Shown: positions 1 to 10,710, numbered from the stretch's first letter. The stretch is 44,068 nucleotides of DNA from Geodermatophilaceae bacterium (GCA_013812145.1 JACCTY010000030.1:1-44068); one strand, 5' to 3'. Translations and numbers: made by a program. The notes: a model not told the origin generated them from the sequence alone.

Positions 1-286
1 CCTTCGACCGCGCCGGCCCGCCCGTAGATGTTCGTACCCTTCGATGGGACCGTGTCATTCCCCGTCGACCTCGACGTGCTATGGACGCGCTCGCGCACTT
101 CAACGACCGCACGGGTACTCCGACCAACCGCTGACCCTGGAGATCGGTGCGTTCACGCCACCTGGCTTACTAGAGCCGAACAAGCCCGACCCCCGCCTCT
201 CAAGATGAGACGGTAGCGCGCGGTCGGGATCCATACGCTCCGCACAGTGGTTCGCCTCCTCTTGCTCCCAGTATTAGAGTGGTCAA
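1..286. other. Window edge without a confident gene
   Basis: No convincing gene is visible here. One plus-strand frame is open from base 3 to a TGA at 132-134 and could be the last 43 codons of a gene that begins before the window, but I do not recognise it. Bases 135-286 lead up to the DtxR-family gene. They contain the AT-richer patch GTATTAGAGT (271-280), whose TAGAGT could serve as a -10 element. That would place transcription start very near the ATG at 287, where no good ribosome binding site is present. This is inference only. Confidence 0.3.
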
Positions 287-973
287 ATGTCCGATCGGCC
301 GGCCTGTTGCGGTCTCACCCACACCGACGCGGTCGAGGACGCCCTGCGGACGATCTTCGTGCGCTCCGGCCGCAGTGAGCCGGTCAGCACGTCGGCGCTC
401 GCGGCGCATCTGGGCATCACGGCGCCGACGGTGTCGACCATGCTCAAGCGGCTGTCGGACCACGGGCTGGTGGAGCGCACCGACGACCACCGCGCGCTGC
501 TCACGCCGCACGGCCGCCAGCACGCGGAGGAGGTCGTCCGGCGACACCGGCTGCTGGAGACGTTCCTGGTCACGGCGCTCGACCTGTCCTGGGACGAGGT
601 ACACGACGAGGCGGACGTGCTCGAGCACGCGGTGTCCGGCCGGCTGATCGACCGCATCGACGAGGTGCTCGGGCATCCAACCCACGACCCGCACGGTGAT
701 CCGATCCCTCCACCGGCTGGCGGGCACGACGAGGACTGGGGGGCGCGGCTGGACTCGATGGCGCCGGGTACCCGGTTCCGCGTGGAGCGGGTCTACGACC
801 GCGACAGCGACGCGCTGCGCTACCTCGCCGACCTCGGCGTGCGGCCCGGTGTGACCATCGAGGTACTCGAACACAGCCCGTTCGGCGGGCCGCTGTGGAT
901 ACGGCTGGACGGGCAGCGCTGCGCGCTCGGTGACCCGCTGGTCTGCCTGGTCCATGGCCGGGAGGAGCGGTGA
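287..973 (+). CDS. DtxR/MntR-family metal-dependent transcriptional repressor
   Basis: A 228-residue cytoplasmic DNA-binding protein that would sense Mn2+ or Fe2+ and repress metal uptake or handling genes. Residues 1-70 form a winged helix-turn-helix with the segment LGITAPTVSTMLKRL. Residues 75-135 match the DtxR dimerisation and metal-binding domain (RRHRLLETFL, then the His/Glu-rich stretch DEVHDEADVLEHAVS). Residues 150-228 form a FeoA/SH3-like C-terminal domain (LRYLADLGVRPGVTIEVLE). The length fits full-size DtxR/IdeR rather than the short MntR form, although the motifs alone do not separate iron from manganese sensing. The stop overlaps the GTG of the multicopper oxidase gene by four bases (GTGA), and a ZIP transporter follows, so this is an operon of a metal sensor with metal-handling proteins. 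The start at 287 gives the usual family N-terminus, but no strong ribosome binding site precedes it. Confidence 0.9.
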   Translation: MSDRPACCGLTHTDAVEDALRTIFVRSGRSEPVSTSALAAHLGITAPTVSTMLKRLSDHGLVERTDDHRALLTPHGRQHAEEVVRRHRLLETFLVTALDLSWDEVHDEADVLEHAVSGRLIDRIDEVLGHPTHDPHGDPIPPPAGGHDEDWGARLDSMAPGTRFRVERVYDRDSDALRYLADLGVRPGVTIEVLEHSPFGGPLWIRLDGQRCALGDPLVCLVHGREER

Positions 974-2055
974 CCGAGCCGGCCAGGACCGGGACCTCGC
1001 GGCGGCGGTTCCTCGCCGGGAGCGCGCTGGTCGGCACCGGGGCTGCGTTGGGGGCCGGCGCGCTGGTCCGGAGCGCACCGACCGCCCTCGGCTCGACGCA
1101 GCACGACGGACACGGCGCAGGCCACGACGCACCCGGCGCCGCTCACGACGTGCACGGCGGTGGGGCGGCCGGCCCGACGTTCCGCTCCGGCCGTGCGGTC
1201 GACCACGAAGCCAACAACTTCAACCCCACCGAGCTGCTGCGCGACTTCGACTACGGCACCACGTCGAAGCTGCCCGACGGGCGCACCCTGCGCGAGTGGG
1301 AGATCTTCGCCACCGACCACGAGATCGAGGTGGCCCCCGGCGTCCGCTTCCCCGCGTGGACGTTCAACGCGCGGGTGCCGGGGCCGACCCTGCGCTGCAC
1401 GGCGGGCGACGTGCTGCGGGTCAAGTTCGTCAACGGCTCGGCCCACCAGCACACGATGCACTTTCACGGGATCCACCCGGCCGAGATGGACGGCGTGCCT
1501 GGGATCGGGGCTGGGATCATCGAGCCCGGCGGCAGCGTCACCTACTCCTTCGACGCCGAGCCCTTCGGGCTGCACCTCTACCACTGTCACGTCGGCCCGC
1601 TGGCCGAGCACATCGCCCGCGGCATGTACGGCACGTTCATCATCGACCCGCCGCAGCCCCGGTCTGCCGCCGACGAGCTTGTCATGGTGATGAACGGCTA
1701 CAACACGAACTTCGACGGCCAGGGCAACCAGCTCTACGCAGTGAACGGCATCCCGTTCCACTACATGCACGAGCCGGTCCGGGTGAAGCGCGGCGAGCTC
1801 GTCCGGATCTACCTGGTCAACATCCTGGAATACGACCCGATCAACAGCTTCCACCTGCACGGCAACTTCTTCGAGTACTTCCCCACTGGGACGCGGCTGC
1901 AGTCCGCCGACTTTACCGACACCGTCGTACTCGGCCAGGGCCAGCGCGGGATCTGCGAGGTGCGCTTCCCGCACACCGGACGGTTCATGTTCCACGCCCA
2001 CAAGACCGAGTTCGCCGACCTCGGGTGGATGGGCTTCTTCGAGGTGACCGAATGA
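970..2055 (+). CDS. Tat-exported two-domain multicopper oxidase, type-1 copper only in domain 1
   Basis: A 361-residue exported copper oxidase. The N-terminus has a twin-arginine signal (SRRRFLAG, residues 10-17), a hydrophobic Ala/Gly stretch and then a His-rich linker (residues 45-62). The cupredoxin copper ligands are visible: HxH at 164/166 (MHFHG), HCH at 205-207 followed by H214 and M219, HLHG at 295-298, and HAH at 342-344. The first HCH contains the type-1 ligand Cys206. The second reads His-Ala-His, so domain 2 lacks a type-1 site. This matches the type C layout of two-domain multicopper oxidases. Likely substrates are metal ions such as Mn2+ or Fe2+, or phenolics; the operon with a DtxR-like repressor and a ZIP transporter favours metal oxidation. 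The GTG start overlaps the upstream stop and is preceded by GGAGGAG. A nitrite reductase of the NirK type is less likely because that family lacks this HCH/HAH pair. Confidence 0.88.
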   Translation: MTEPARTGTSRRRFLAGSALVGTGAALGAGALVRSAPTALGSTQHDGHGAGHDAPGAAHDVHGGGAAGPTFRSGRAVDHEANNFNPTELLRDFDYGTTSKLPDGRTLREWEIFATDHEIEVAPGVRFPAWTFNARVPGPTLRCTAGDVLRVKFVNGSAHQHTMHFHGIHPAEMDGVPGIGAGIIEPGGSVTYSFDAEPFGLHLYHCHVGPLAEHIARGMYGTFIIDPPQPRSAADELVMVMNGYNTNFDGQGNQLYAVNGIPFHYMHEPVRVKRGELVRIYLVNILEYDPINSFHLHGNFFEYFPTGTRLQSADFTDTVVLGQGQRGICEVRFPHTGRFMFHAHKTEFADLGWMGFFEVTE

Positions 2056-2065
2056 CACGGGGCCG

Positions 2066-3259
2066 ATGATGCTGCGCCGTGCGGTGAGCCGAACCCCGAG
2101 CTGGGTGCTGGCGGTCGTCGGCTTGCTGACCGTGGCAGCCGCCCTGCTCGCGGTCGCCGTGCTCGGCGGCCAGACGCTCCCTGAGCGGACCGGCCCGCCC
2201 ATCGAGGAACTCGCCGTCGAGCGCACAGTGCTCTCGCCGGGCACGATCGAGCTGACCTTGCGCAACACCGGTCCCGATCCGGTGCAGGTCGGGCAGGTCG
2301 CGGTGAACGACGGGTACGTGCAGTTCACCGGGGGTGAGGAGCCGATCGGACGGCTCGGCTCCGGCACGCTGCGGCTCGCCGTGCCGTGGCAGGACGGTCA
2401 GCCGTACCTGGTCTCGATCCTCACCTCGACCGGGGCGGTGATCGAGCACCAGATCCCGGTAGCGACTGCGACACCCCAGCCCAACGGCGGGTTCGTCGGA
2501 CAGATGGTCCTGCTCGGCGCTTACGTCGGGATCATCCCGGTCCTGCTCGGGATGCTGTTCCTACCCGCGATCCGCCGGGCCGGCCGGCGCACCGTACGCG
2601 TGCTGCTGGCGCTGACGGTCGGGCTGCTGGCGTTCCTGGCGGCGGACGCGACGATCGAGGCGGTCGAGCTGGCCGGGCAGACCGGCGCCGCCTTCGGCGG
2701 CGTCGCGCTCGTCGTGCTCGGTGCGGTCCTCGCCTTCCTGGCGTTGACGGCGGTGGCCCGGTGGCTGCAGGGGCGTCAGAGCCAGCCCGGCTCGGCACCC
2801 CGCTCGCCGGGCGGCCTGCGGCTGGCGCTGATGATCGCGATCGGCATCGGGCTGCACAACCTCGGCGAGGGGCTCGCCATCGGGTCGGCCTACGCGGTCG
2901 GCAACCTGGCGATCGGCGCCTCGCTCGTGGTCGGCTTCGCCGTCCACAACACCACCGAAGGCCTCGCTGTGGTGGTACCCGTGCCTGCGCGTCCGGTGTC
3001 GCTATGGCGCCTGCTCGGGCTGGGCCTGATCGCCGGCGCGCCCGCCGTCGCCGGGACGCTGCTCGGCTCGACCGTCGCCAACGCCGAGCTCTCGGCGCTG
3101 CTGCTCGGGATCGGGATCGGCGCAATCGCGCAGGTCATCGTGCAGATCGCCCCGAGCCTGCGGGACCGGGCGACCGGCCTGGTGGACTCCGCTGCGTTCG
3201 GCGGGCTGGCCGCGGGCGTGCTGCTGATGTACGCCACCGGCCTGCTCGTCGCCGTCTAG
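2066..3259 (+). CDS. ZIP-family metal transporter with an N-terminal exoplasmic domain
   Basis: A 397-residue membrane transporter for divalent metals (Zn, Mn or Fe). One N-terminal membrane segment (residues about 13-32) is followed by about 90 residues rich in beta-strand character (about 40-125) that should lie outside the membrane, and then by the ZIP core. The two signature helices carry the metal ligands: HNLGEG at 264-269 and HNTTEG at 294-299. Standard bacterial ZIP proteins (GufA or ZupT type) are about 250-300 residues, so the N-terminal domain is extra. It is third in the operon after the DtxR-like repressor and the multicopper oxidase, 10 bases after the latter. The double ATG at 2066/2069 leaves the start uncertain by one codon; a GGGG stretch lies just upstream. 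The family is certain from the helix motifs, but the transported metal is not. Confidence 0.88.
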   Translation: MMLRRAVSRTPSWVLAVVGLLTVAAALLAVAVLGGQTLPERTGPPIEELAVERTVLSPGTIELTLRNTGPDPVQVGQVAVNDGYVQFTGGEEPIGRLGSGTLRLAVPWQDGQPYLVSILTSTGAVIEHQIPVATATPQPNGGFVGQMVLLGAYVGIIPVLLGMLFLPAIRRAGRRTVRVLLALTVGLLAFLAADATIEAVELAGQTGAAFGGVALVVLGAVLAFLALTAVARWLQGRQSQPGSAPRSPGGLRLALMIAIGIGLHNLGEGLAIGSAYAVGNLAIGASLVVGFAVHNTTEGLAVVVPVPARPVSLWRLLGLGLIAGAPAVAGTLLGSTVANAELSALLLGIGIGAIAQVIVQIAPSLRDRATGLVDSAAFGGLAAGVLLMYATGLLVAV

Positions 3260-3273
3260 CCGTCCAGCCCCGG

Positions 3274-3339
3274 CATGATCGCCGTCTTGGTGGGTTAGCG
3301 TTCGCTCAGCGTACGTTTTCCCGCCAGAACGCGATCATG
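3274..3339. terminator. Candidate bidirectional terminator structure between convergent genes
   Basis: CATGATCGC (3274-3282) and GCGATCATG (3331-3339) are a perfect 9-bp inverted repeat separated by 48 bases, lying between the convergent ends of the ZIP and groEL genes. A small AGCG-TT-CGCT hairpin (3297-3306) sits in the loop. There is no U-tract, so intrinsic termination is uncertain. The placement in the only gap between two converging operons is the main support. Confidence 0.3.
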
Positions 3340-3358
3340 GAGTCCCGGCCCGCGGGCG

Positions 3359-6117
<2,759 letters not shown>

Positions 6118-6136
6118 GGCCTTCTCCTCAGAGTGG

Positions 6137-6826
6137 TCAGTTCTCGACGGCTGAGCCGACGCCGTACCTGGTCGCAAGCAGACTGAGGCAGTGGCCGGCG
6201 TTGGCTTCGATGTTCACGCGCGTACTGCGTACTCGCCGCAGGTGTAGAGGCAACGCATCCAGCCCGATGGCCGCGCCCTTGTCGTCCACGAGCAGCACCG
6301 CGTCGTCGTCGGCGGCGATGCCGAGCTCGGCCCTGCGCTCACGCAGGCGGTCAAGATCGGCCGACGGCGGAACGTCGCCGAGGCGCATGTCGGCCAGCTC
6401 CGATGGTTCCCTGCCCGCGGCCAGCAGCGGCCGAGCCACCCGGTCCTGGCCGGCCAGCATGGCCTTGCGGATGAAGGTCAGGCGCAGCTCGTCCAGCTCA
6501 CCCTGCGCCTCGCCTTCGAACGCGGCGACGAATCCGGCACGGGCGGCCACCCCGTCGTTGATCGTCGGGGAGGCGAAGTGGTCCTCCAGGATGATCTCCG
6601 CCTTGCTCACACCCTCGACCGCAGACACCGCGTCGTAGGCGTCGGCGACCATCAGGAAGGCGAAGTTCGGGGCGCAGAAGAAGGTGGGCAGGCGCAGATG
6701 CACCTGCGCCACCCCGTCCGCGGAGACGGTGCACGACGCCACGAACTGGAGCTCGACGATCGAGGTGTCCAGCTCGGGGTCGCGCACCGTCTCCAGCGCG
6801 GCAAGCGCGCGGGACTGCAAGCTCAC
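6137..6826 (-). CDS. MIP18/DUF59-type metal-cluster assembly-like protein
   Basis: A 229-residue soluble protein. Residues 1-95 resemble the MIP18/DUF59 (PaaD-like) family: LETVRDPELDTSI near the N-terminus and a conserved-looking cysteine in FFCAPNF. Members of this family help deliver iron-sulfur or other metal centres to target enzymes. The remaining roughly 130 residues are not a fold I recognise. The GTG at 6826 overlaps the amidohydrolase stop by four bases (GTGA), so translation is coupled. An upstream ATG at 7045 would bury most of the extension inside the amidohydrolase gene in another frame and is rejected. Its position between monooxygenase and dehydrogenase genes suggests a role in maturing the diiron hydroxylase or the 2Fe-2S reductase. 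The role is inferred from context and the family call rests on motifs only. Confidence 0.72.
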   Translation of the reverse strand: MSLQSRALAALETVRDPELDTSIVELQFVASCTVSADGVAQVHLRLPTFFCAPNFAFLMVADAYDAVSAVEGVSKAEIILEDHFASPTINDGVAARAGFVAAFEGEAQGELDELRLTFIRKAMLAGQDRVARPLLAAGREPSELADMRLGDVPPSADLDRLRERRAELGIAADDDAVLLVDDKGAAIGLDALPLHLRRVRSTRVNIEANAGHCLSLLATRYGVGSAVEN

Positions 6827-7887
6827 GCCTGCGCCCCCGCGGTGTCGTCGACCAGCTGCTCGGCCGGCTGCTTGTCCTCGCCCGCGTCGGTCGGCAGCTG
6901 GCATTCTGCCGGGACGGGGATGTCGTACAGCTTGGCGGCGTTCAGACCAAGGATCTTCTTCTTGGTCGCCACCGTCGGACGCGGGTAGTCGCTGAACGCG
7001 TCGTCGTCCGGCATCTCCCAGTCGACAATGCCCTCGACCTGCCACTTCGGGGTCCAGATGTTGTAGTCGGAGCCGAAGGTCATCCGGTCCTCGCCGACCC
7101 AGAACAGCAGCTCACCCATCACCCGGTTGAAGAACTTCGGCCGGGCGTGCATCAGGGCGCCGATGACCACCGAGCAGCCGGCGTAGACGTTCGGCTCCTG
7201 TACCGCCATGTAACAGAAGTCGTCGATCCGCGGGATGCCCGCGTGCTCGATGATGAAGTTGAGGTCCGGGTGGTCCGTCGCAGCCGCGTCGACGTCGCTG
7301 GCGTCGAACGCGTCCTTGTCCAGCGGCCAGATCGTCGGGCCCTTGTGGACGTGGATGTTCTTGATGCCCAGCTCCTGGCAGCGCTCGAGGAACCGGTAGG
7401 CCTCCGGGTCGGTCAGCTTCCAACCACGTGAGCCCTTGTTCCACTCCGCTGTGTAGAGCTTCACGCCCTTCAAGTTGAACTCCGCGGCGTCCGCCTCGAG
7501 CTGCTTGAGCCCCGCATCGCCGTCGCGCGGGTCGAAGCGGCCGTTGGTGATCAGCCTGTCGGGGTACTTTTTGGTGAGCACGTCGTTCTGCGCGGCCGTG
7601 TTGAAACCGGTCTTGTACCACTCGGTGAGGTACGTGGACTGGAAGATCGCGACGTCGACGTAGCCGTCGGTGAAGACGTCCTTGACGAAGTCCTCTTCGG
7701 AGACCTTGAGGTAGTGCTCCCAGTCCCAGTGCGTCTCCGGCGGCGCCAGCTGGTGGTAGCCGTAGAAGCAGTCGATCCAGCCCTTTGCGTAGTTCTCCGC
7801 GCCAGGCACCCAGTTCTCTTTGCTGGCGTCCCAGAAGTGCAGGTGGGTGTCGACGACGAAGTACTTCTCGCCATCCTTCTCATACAT
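6823..7887 (-). CDS. Amidohydrolase-2 family metal-dependent hydrolase of the monooxygenase cluster
   Basis: A 354-residue TIM-barrel metallohydrolase of the amidohydrolase-2 (ACMSD-like) group. Metal-ligand motifs are visible in order: DTHLHFW near residue 13, HVHKG near 190, EHAG near 230 and FGSDY near 290. Members of this group hydrolyse or decarboxylate small carboxylated or amide substrates, but no substrate can be assigned here. Genes of this type recur next to prmABCD in actinobacteria, and their function in alkane growth is not settled to my knowledge. The ATG at 7887 is preceded by GGAAAGGA. It lies 108 bases after prmD, across a strong hairpin, and overlaps the downstream MIP18-like gene by four bases. 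Confidence 0.85.
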   Translation of the reverse strand: MYEKDGEKYFVVDTHLHFWDASKENWVPGAENYAKGWIDCFYGYHQLAPPETHWDWEHYLKVSEEDFVKDVFTDGYVDVAIFQSTYLTEWYKTGFNTAAQNDVLTKKYPDRLITNGRFDPRDGDAGLKQLEADAAEFNLKGVKLYTAEWNKGSRGWKLTDPEAYRFLERCQELGIKNIHVHKGPTIWPLDKDAFDASDVDAAATDHPDLNFIIEHAGIPRIDDFCYMAVQEPNVYAGCSVVIGALMHARPKFFNRVMGELLFWVGEDRMTFGSDYNIWTPKWQVEGIVDWEMPDDDAFSDYPRPTVATKKKILGLNAAKLYDIPVPAECQLPTDAGEDKQPAEQLVDDTAGAQA

Positions 7888-7920
7888 CGTGGTGGGTCCT
7901 TTCCCTGTAAGACCGCGGAT

Positions 7921-7961
7921 TCGGGACTGCCAGCCCAGGTAGTACGGGCTGGCAGCCCCGA
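7921..7961 (-). terminator. Long intercistronic hairpin between prmD and the amidohydrolase gene
   Basis: CTGCCAGCCC (7927-7936) pairs perfectly with GGGCTGGCAG (7946-7955) across a nine-base loop. After one mismatch the stem continues for six more pairs (7921-7925/7957-7961 region). No U-tract follows on the minus strand, so it is better read as an mRNA 3'-end stabiliser or partial terminator that separates prmABCD from the accessory genes. Confidence 0.6.
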
Positions 7962-7995
7962 TGGTCGATGGACCGGGTCGCGTCCTGCGCGGCTG

Positions 7996-8370
7996 CTATT
8001 TCGACGTCGCCTTCAGGTCGAAGTCGATGTATTCCGCCGCGTCCTCGGGATTCGCGAACATGATCGTCCGGTCATCCTCGTGGATCATGCGTCCGTAGTG
8101 CGTCGACATGTTCTCCTCGAACTCGGCAGCGTCGAACCAGCCCTCTTCCTCGCCGGCCGCGTCGTCCATGTCGGCGTAGACCAGGTCCATCCGGTTCTTC
8201 GCGTCGATCCTGATCATCGAGGGCAGCGGCGTCACCGTGACGTTGTCCAGCTTCCCCAGCACCTGCGCGATCAGGGCGCCGACCTGGTTGTTCATCAGCG
8301 TGAAGCCGCACTTGTTCGAGGACGTGTTGTTGGACTTGTACGGGCTCTCGCTCGTCTTGAACGAGGTCAT
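7996..8370 (-). CDS. prmD: Propane-type monooxygenase coupling (effector) protein
   Basis: A 124-residue cofactor-less regulatory protein of the MmoB/DmpM family. It binds the hydroxylase and tunes oxygen activation and electron use. The small acidic sequence has the family pattern: an N-terminal flexible region, then NNQVGALIAQVLGKLDNVTV, then a beta-rich domain (PSMIRIDAKNRMDLVY). It has no Cys-based cofactor motif. The ATG at 8370 overlaps the prmC stop (ATGA), with AAGGAG about ten bases upstream, so it is translationally coupled to prmC. It is the last of the four core subunit genes. The length is typical for the propane monooxygenase subgroup. Confidence 0.9.
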   Translation of the reverse strand: MTSFKTSESPYKSNNTSSNKCGFTLMNNQVGALIAQVLGKLDNVTVTPLPSMIRIDAKNRMDLVYADMDDAAGEEEGWFDAAEFEENMSTHYGRMIHEDDRTIMFANPEDAAEYIDFDLKATSK

Positions 8371-9545
8371 TGGTTCAGCTCCTTCGGTACCTGCAGACCA
8401 AGATCGGACACGATTCCGCTGAAGCGAGCCTTCGCTCGGTCGAGACCGTCCTCGAACCGTGGCGGCTTGAAGTCAGGCTGCGACCACAGCGGCTGCAGCG
8501 CCCGTGCGGCCTCGAGGGCCTGCGGCACCCACTTGGAGAGCCAGCCCTGCATGATCTCCTTGTTGTGCTCGGCGAACTCCTTGTCGCTCGCCCGCGGCTC
8601 GAACATCGCGATCGTCATGCGAAGGTCGCGCTGCGAGTAGTCGTGCTCGCCGGCGCCGACGACCGTCGGTGTCACGAAGTCGCCGTTGCCGGCTGCGGCC
8701 TGCTGAACCAGGTTGCTGCGGAACAGCTCACCGACCAGCGGCTCGAACACGACGTTCGTTGCGAAGATCGACTCGCCCCAGTCGTTCTCGATGGCGGGCA
8801 GTGCCTCCACGAGCTTGCGGACGGGCTGCCAGGCATTGTCGGAGTTCCAGGTCTCGATGTGCGCGGCGCCGTCGAAGTCCTCGATCTCCTCGCTGAGCGT
8901 GAGGTTGTACAGCGCGAGGTCCTGCGCGAAGCGGATCTTGTGCATGCCGTTCGCGACGATGGCCGTGTTGTGCATGTTGGTCGGGCCGGACCGGTTGGCG
9001 TGGCTGAACACGTAGAGCCCGAGGATGTGCTCGATGTGCATCCAGGCGCCGACGTGATGCTCCACGAAGTGCACCCAGTTCGGGTTCCACTGGTCGAACG
9101 CCTTCGCCTCGCGGGCGAAGTCGATATTCGCGTTGAGCTGCCGGACGACGTTGGCGCCGTACCGGTAGAGCGTCATCTCCCATTCCTCGTTGGGATCGCG
9201 GAACTCGTGCCAGCCGTGCGCCGGCCAGTCGAGCCCCTTGCCGCCGCCGCCGGTGCCGGGGCCGCGCTCGGGCTCGGGCTTGTCCTGGCCCCATGCTTTG
9301 AGCTTCGTCCAGGTCAGGGGGTAGCCCACCTCACCGTTGGCGAAGCCGTAGATCCAACCCTGGCTGAGGTAGTGCCGCGGATCCGGCTGGACCTCGACGG
9401 TGACGTCCTCGTAGTGGGTCTGCTTGCGCTTCTGCGGTGTGTAGTAGTTGTACCGGCGCGCGGTCGAGTCCGGGAACTCCTTGGCACCGGCCTCGGCGTC
9501 GGTGAAATTGACTCTCGGTACGCTGCGTTCCTTCGCAGATGTCAT
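8367..9545 (-). CDS. prmC: Propane-type soluble diiron monooxygenase, hydroxylase beta subunit
   Basis: A 392-residue ferritin-like small hydroxylase subunit. It pairs with PrmA in the (alpha-beta)2 core and does not itself bind the diiron centre. Family landmarks are the N-terminal RRYNYYTPQKRKQTHYEDVT, the aromatic segment YLSQGWIYGFANG, and the helical stretch WVHFVEHHVGAWMHIEHILG. There is a Gly-rich insertion, GPGTGGGGKG, near residue 97. The ATG at 9545 has GAGGG upstream. It lies 90 bases after prmB and overlaps prmD. The order alpha-reductase-beta-coupling matches the group-5 arrangement (PrmABCD, also ThmADBC), so a cyclic-ether monooxygenase is a possible alternative. Confidence 0.92.
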   Translation of the reverse strand: MTSAKERSVPRVNFTDAEAGAKEFPDSTARRYNYYTPQKRKQTHYEDVTVEVQPDPRHYLSQGWIYGFANGEVGYPLTWTKLKAWGQDKPEPERGPGTGGGGKGLDWPAHGWHEFRDPNEEWEMTLYRYGANVVRQLNANIDFAREAKAFDQWNPNWVHFVEHHVGAWMHIEHILGLYVFSHANRSGPTNMHNTAIVANGMHKIRFAQDLALYNLTLSEEIEDFDGAAHIETWNSDNAWQPVRKLVEALPAIENDWGESIFATNVVFEPLVGELFRSNLVQQAAAGNGDFVTPTVVGAGEHDYSQRDLRMTIAMFEPRASDKEFAEHNKEIMQGWLSKWVPQALEAARALQPLWSQPDFKPPRFEDGLDRAKARFSGIVSDLGLQVPKELNQ

Positions 9546-9569
9546 GTCTTGCCCTCACCTTGGTTTCGG

Positions 9570-9586
9570 CCGATGTGCACCATCGG
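9570..9586 (-). other. Small hairpin in the prmB-prmC gap
   Basis: CCGATG (9570-9575) and CATCGG (9581-9586) form a perfect 6-bp stem with a five-base loop in the 90-base gap between prmB and prmC. It is weak compared with the hairpins after prmA and prmD, and chance is possible in such GC-rich DNA. Confidence 0.3.
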
Positions 9587-9635
9587 ACTCGGGGCGATGA
9601 AGTCAGCCGCGCTGATGTCTGGAGCCGTTCCTCCT

Positions 9636-10682
9636 TTAGTCGCCGGACTCACCGGTCGTGGTGAACTTGTCGTAGTAGATGCGCGCCTCGTCCACCCCTA
9701 AACGGGTCAGCGCGGCGATCGCCGCGTCGACCATCGGAGGCGGCCCGCACACGTAGCCGTGGGAGCGCTTGAGGTCGGACTCGTGCTGCTCCATGACGTC
9801 GGTGATCAGCCCGACCTCGCCGTCCCAGTCGTCGTCATCGCCCGGCTCGGACAGCGCCGGGATGTAGCGGAACCCCGGCAACGTGTTCTCCAGCTCTCGT
9901 AGCTCCTTCTCGAAGCACAGGTCGCGCCGCTGGCGCGCCCCGTAGTACAAGGTGGCCTTGCGCTCGATCCCCCGCTCGGACATCGACCGGAGCAGGCACA
10001 GGATCGGTGCCATCCCGGCGCCGCCGCCGACGAACATCAGGTCCGTCTCGTGGCTCTCGCGGAGTGTGAACACGCCATACGGGCCGGTCACGTCCAGCCG
10101 GTCGCCCTCCTTGACCTTGGTGTCGAGGAAGTGCGAGAACAGCCCGTCCGGATAGATCTTGATCACGAACTCGAGCGTGCCGTCCTCCCGGCTGGACGTG
10201 TTCGCCATCGAGAACGAACGGGTCTCCTCAGTGTCCGGAATCTTGAAGTCCAGGTACTGCCCGGGAAAGAACTTGATCTCCTTCGGCTCGACGAGGCGGA
10301 GCACCAGGTGGCGCATGTCGTGGGTCACCGGCTCGTTGGACACGACCTCGGCGACTGCTTCCTCGATCGGCAGCCCCGACCGGATCAGGTCCTCGTCGTA
10401 GTGCAGCAGCTCGATCGTCGTGTCCTCGTACGCGTGCGCCCTGCACAACAGGGTGAAGCCTTCCTCCCTCTCGTAGTCGGGCAACGCGAACGTCGAGTAC
10501 TTGTCGAGCTCGGGATCCTCGCCGTCCAGCACGAACGACTTGCAGGAGGCGCACTGGCCCTCCTTGCATCCGTGCATGAGCATGACGCCCTGCTCGAACG
10601 CGGCGCGCAAGATCGTCTGGTCCTCATCGACCTCGATCTCGATGCCCACCGGTTCGAACCGGACGACGTGCTTATCGGCCAT
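9636..10682 (-). CDS. prmB: Propane-type monooxygenase NADH-dependent reductase
   Basis: A 348-residue flavin/iron-sulfur reductase that passes electrons from NADH through FAD and a plant-type 2Fe-2S centre to the hydroxylase. The ferredoxin domain (residues 1-95) has the cluster ligands Cys39, Cys44, Cys47 and Cys80 (CX4CX2C...C). The FAD-binding domain follows with RSFSMAN, then the NAD-binding domain with GGGAGMAPI and the C-terminal CGPPPMVDAA. An ATG seven codons upstream exists, but the start at 10682 is supported by GAGGGAGAC directly before it and gives the usual MADKHVVRF-type N-terminus. It is separated from prmA by a 73-base gap containing a perfect 12-bp hairpin. Confidence 0.93.
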   Translation of the reverse strand: MADKHVVRFEPVGIEIEVDEDQTILRAAFEQGVMLMHGCKEGQCASCKSFVLDGEDPELDKYSTFALPDYEREEGFTLLCRAHAYEDTTIELLHYDEDLIRSGLPIEEAVAEVVSNEPVTHDMRHLVLRLVEPKEIKFFPGQYLDFKIPDTEETRSFSMANTSSREDGTLEFVIKIYPDGLFSHFLDTKVKEGDRLDVTGPYGVFTLRESHETDLMFVGGGAGMAPILCLLRSMSERGIERKATLYYGARQRRDLCFEKELRELENTLPGFRYIPALSEPGDDDDWDGEVGLITDVMEQHESDLKRSHGYVCGPPPMVDAAIAALTRLGVDEARIYYDKFTTTGESGD

Positions 10683-10710
10683 GTCTCCCTCGCCGGTTTG
10701 CACAGCGAAC

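Noticed and set aside
970..2055. Copper nitrite reductase (NirK) as identity of the oxidase
   Set aside because: The second His-x-His pair (HAH) and the HxH pairs of a trinuclear site fit a two-domain multicopper oxidase, and no denitrification genes are nearby.
3274..3339. Insertion-sequence ends or an attachment site
   Set aside because: The 9-bp inverted repeat encloses only 48 bases, with no target duplication or recombinase. A transcription-end structure is simpler.
6826..7045. A longer N-terminus for the MIP18-like protein starting at ATG 7045
   Set aside because: The extra 73 residues read through the amidohydrolase gene in another frame and are Arg/Gly-rich. The GTGA overlap at 6826 gives a normal coupled start.
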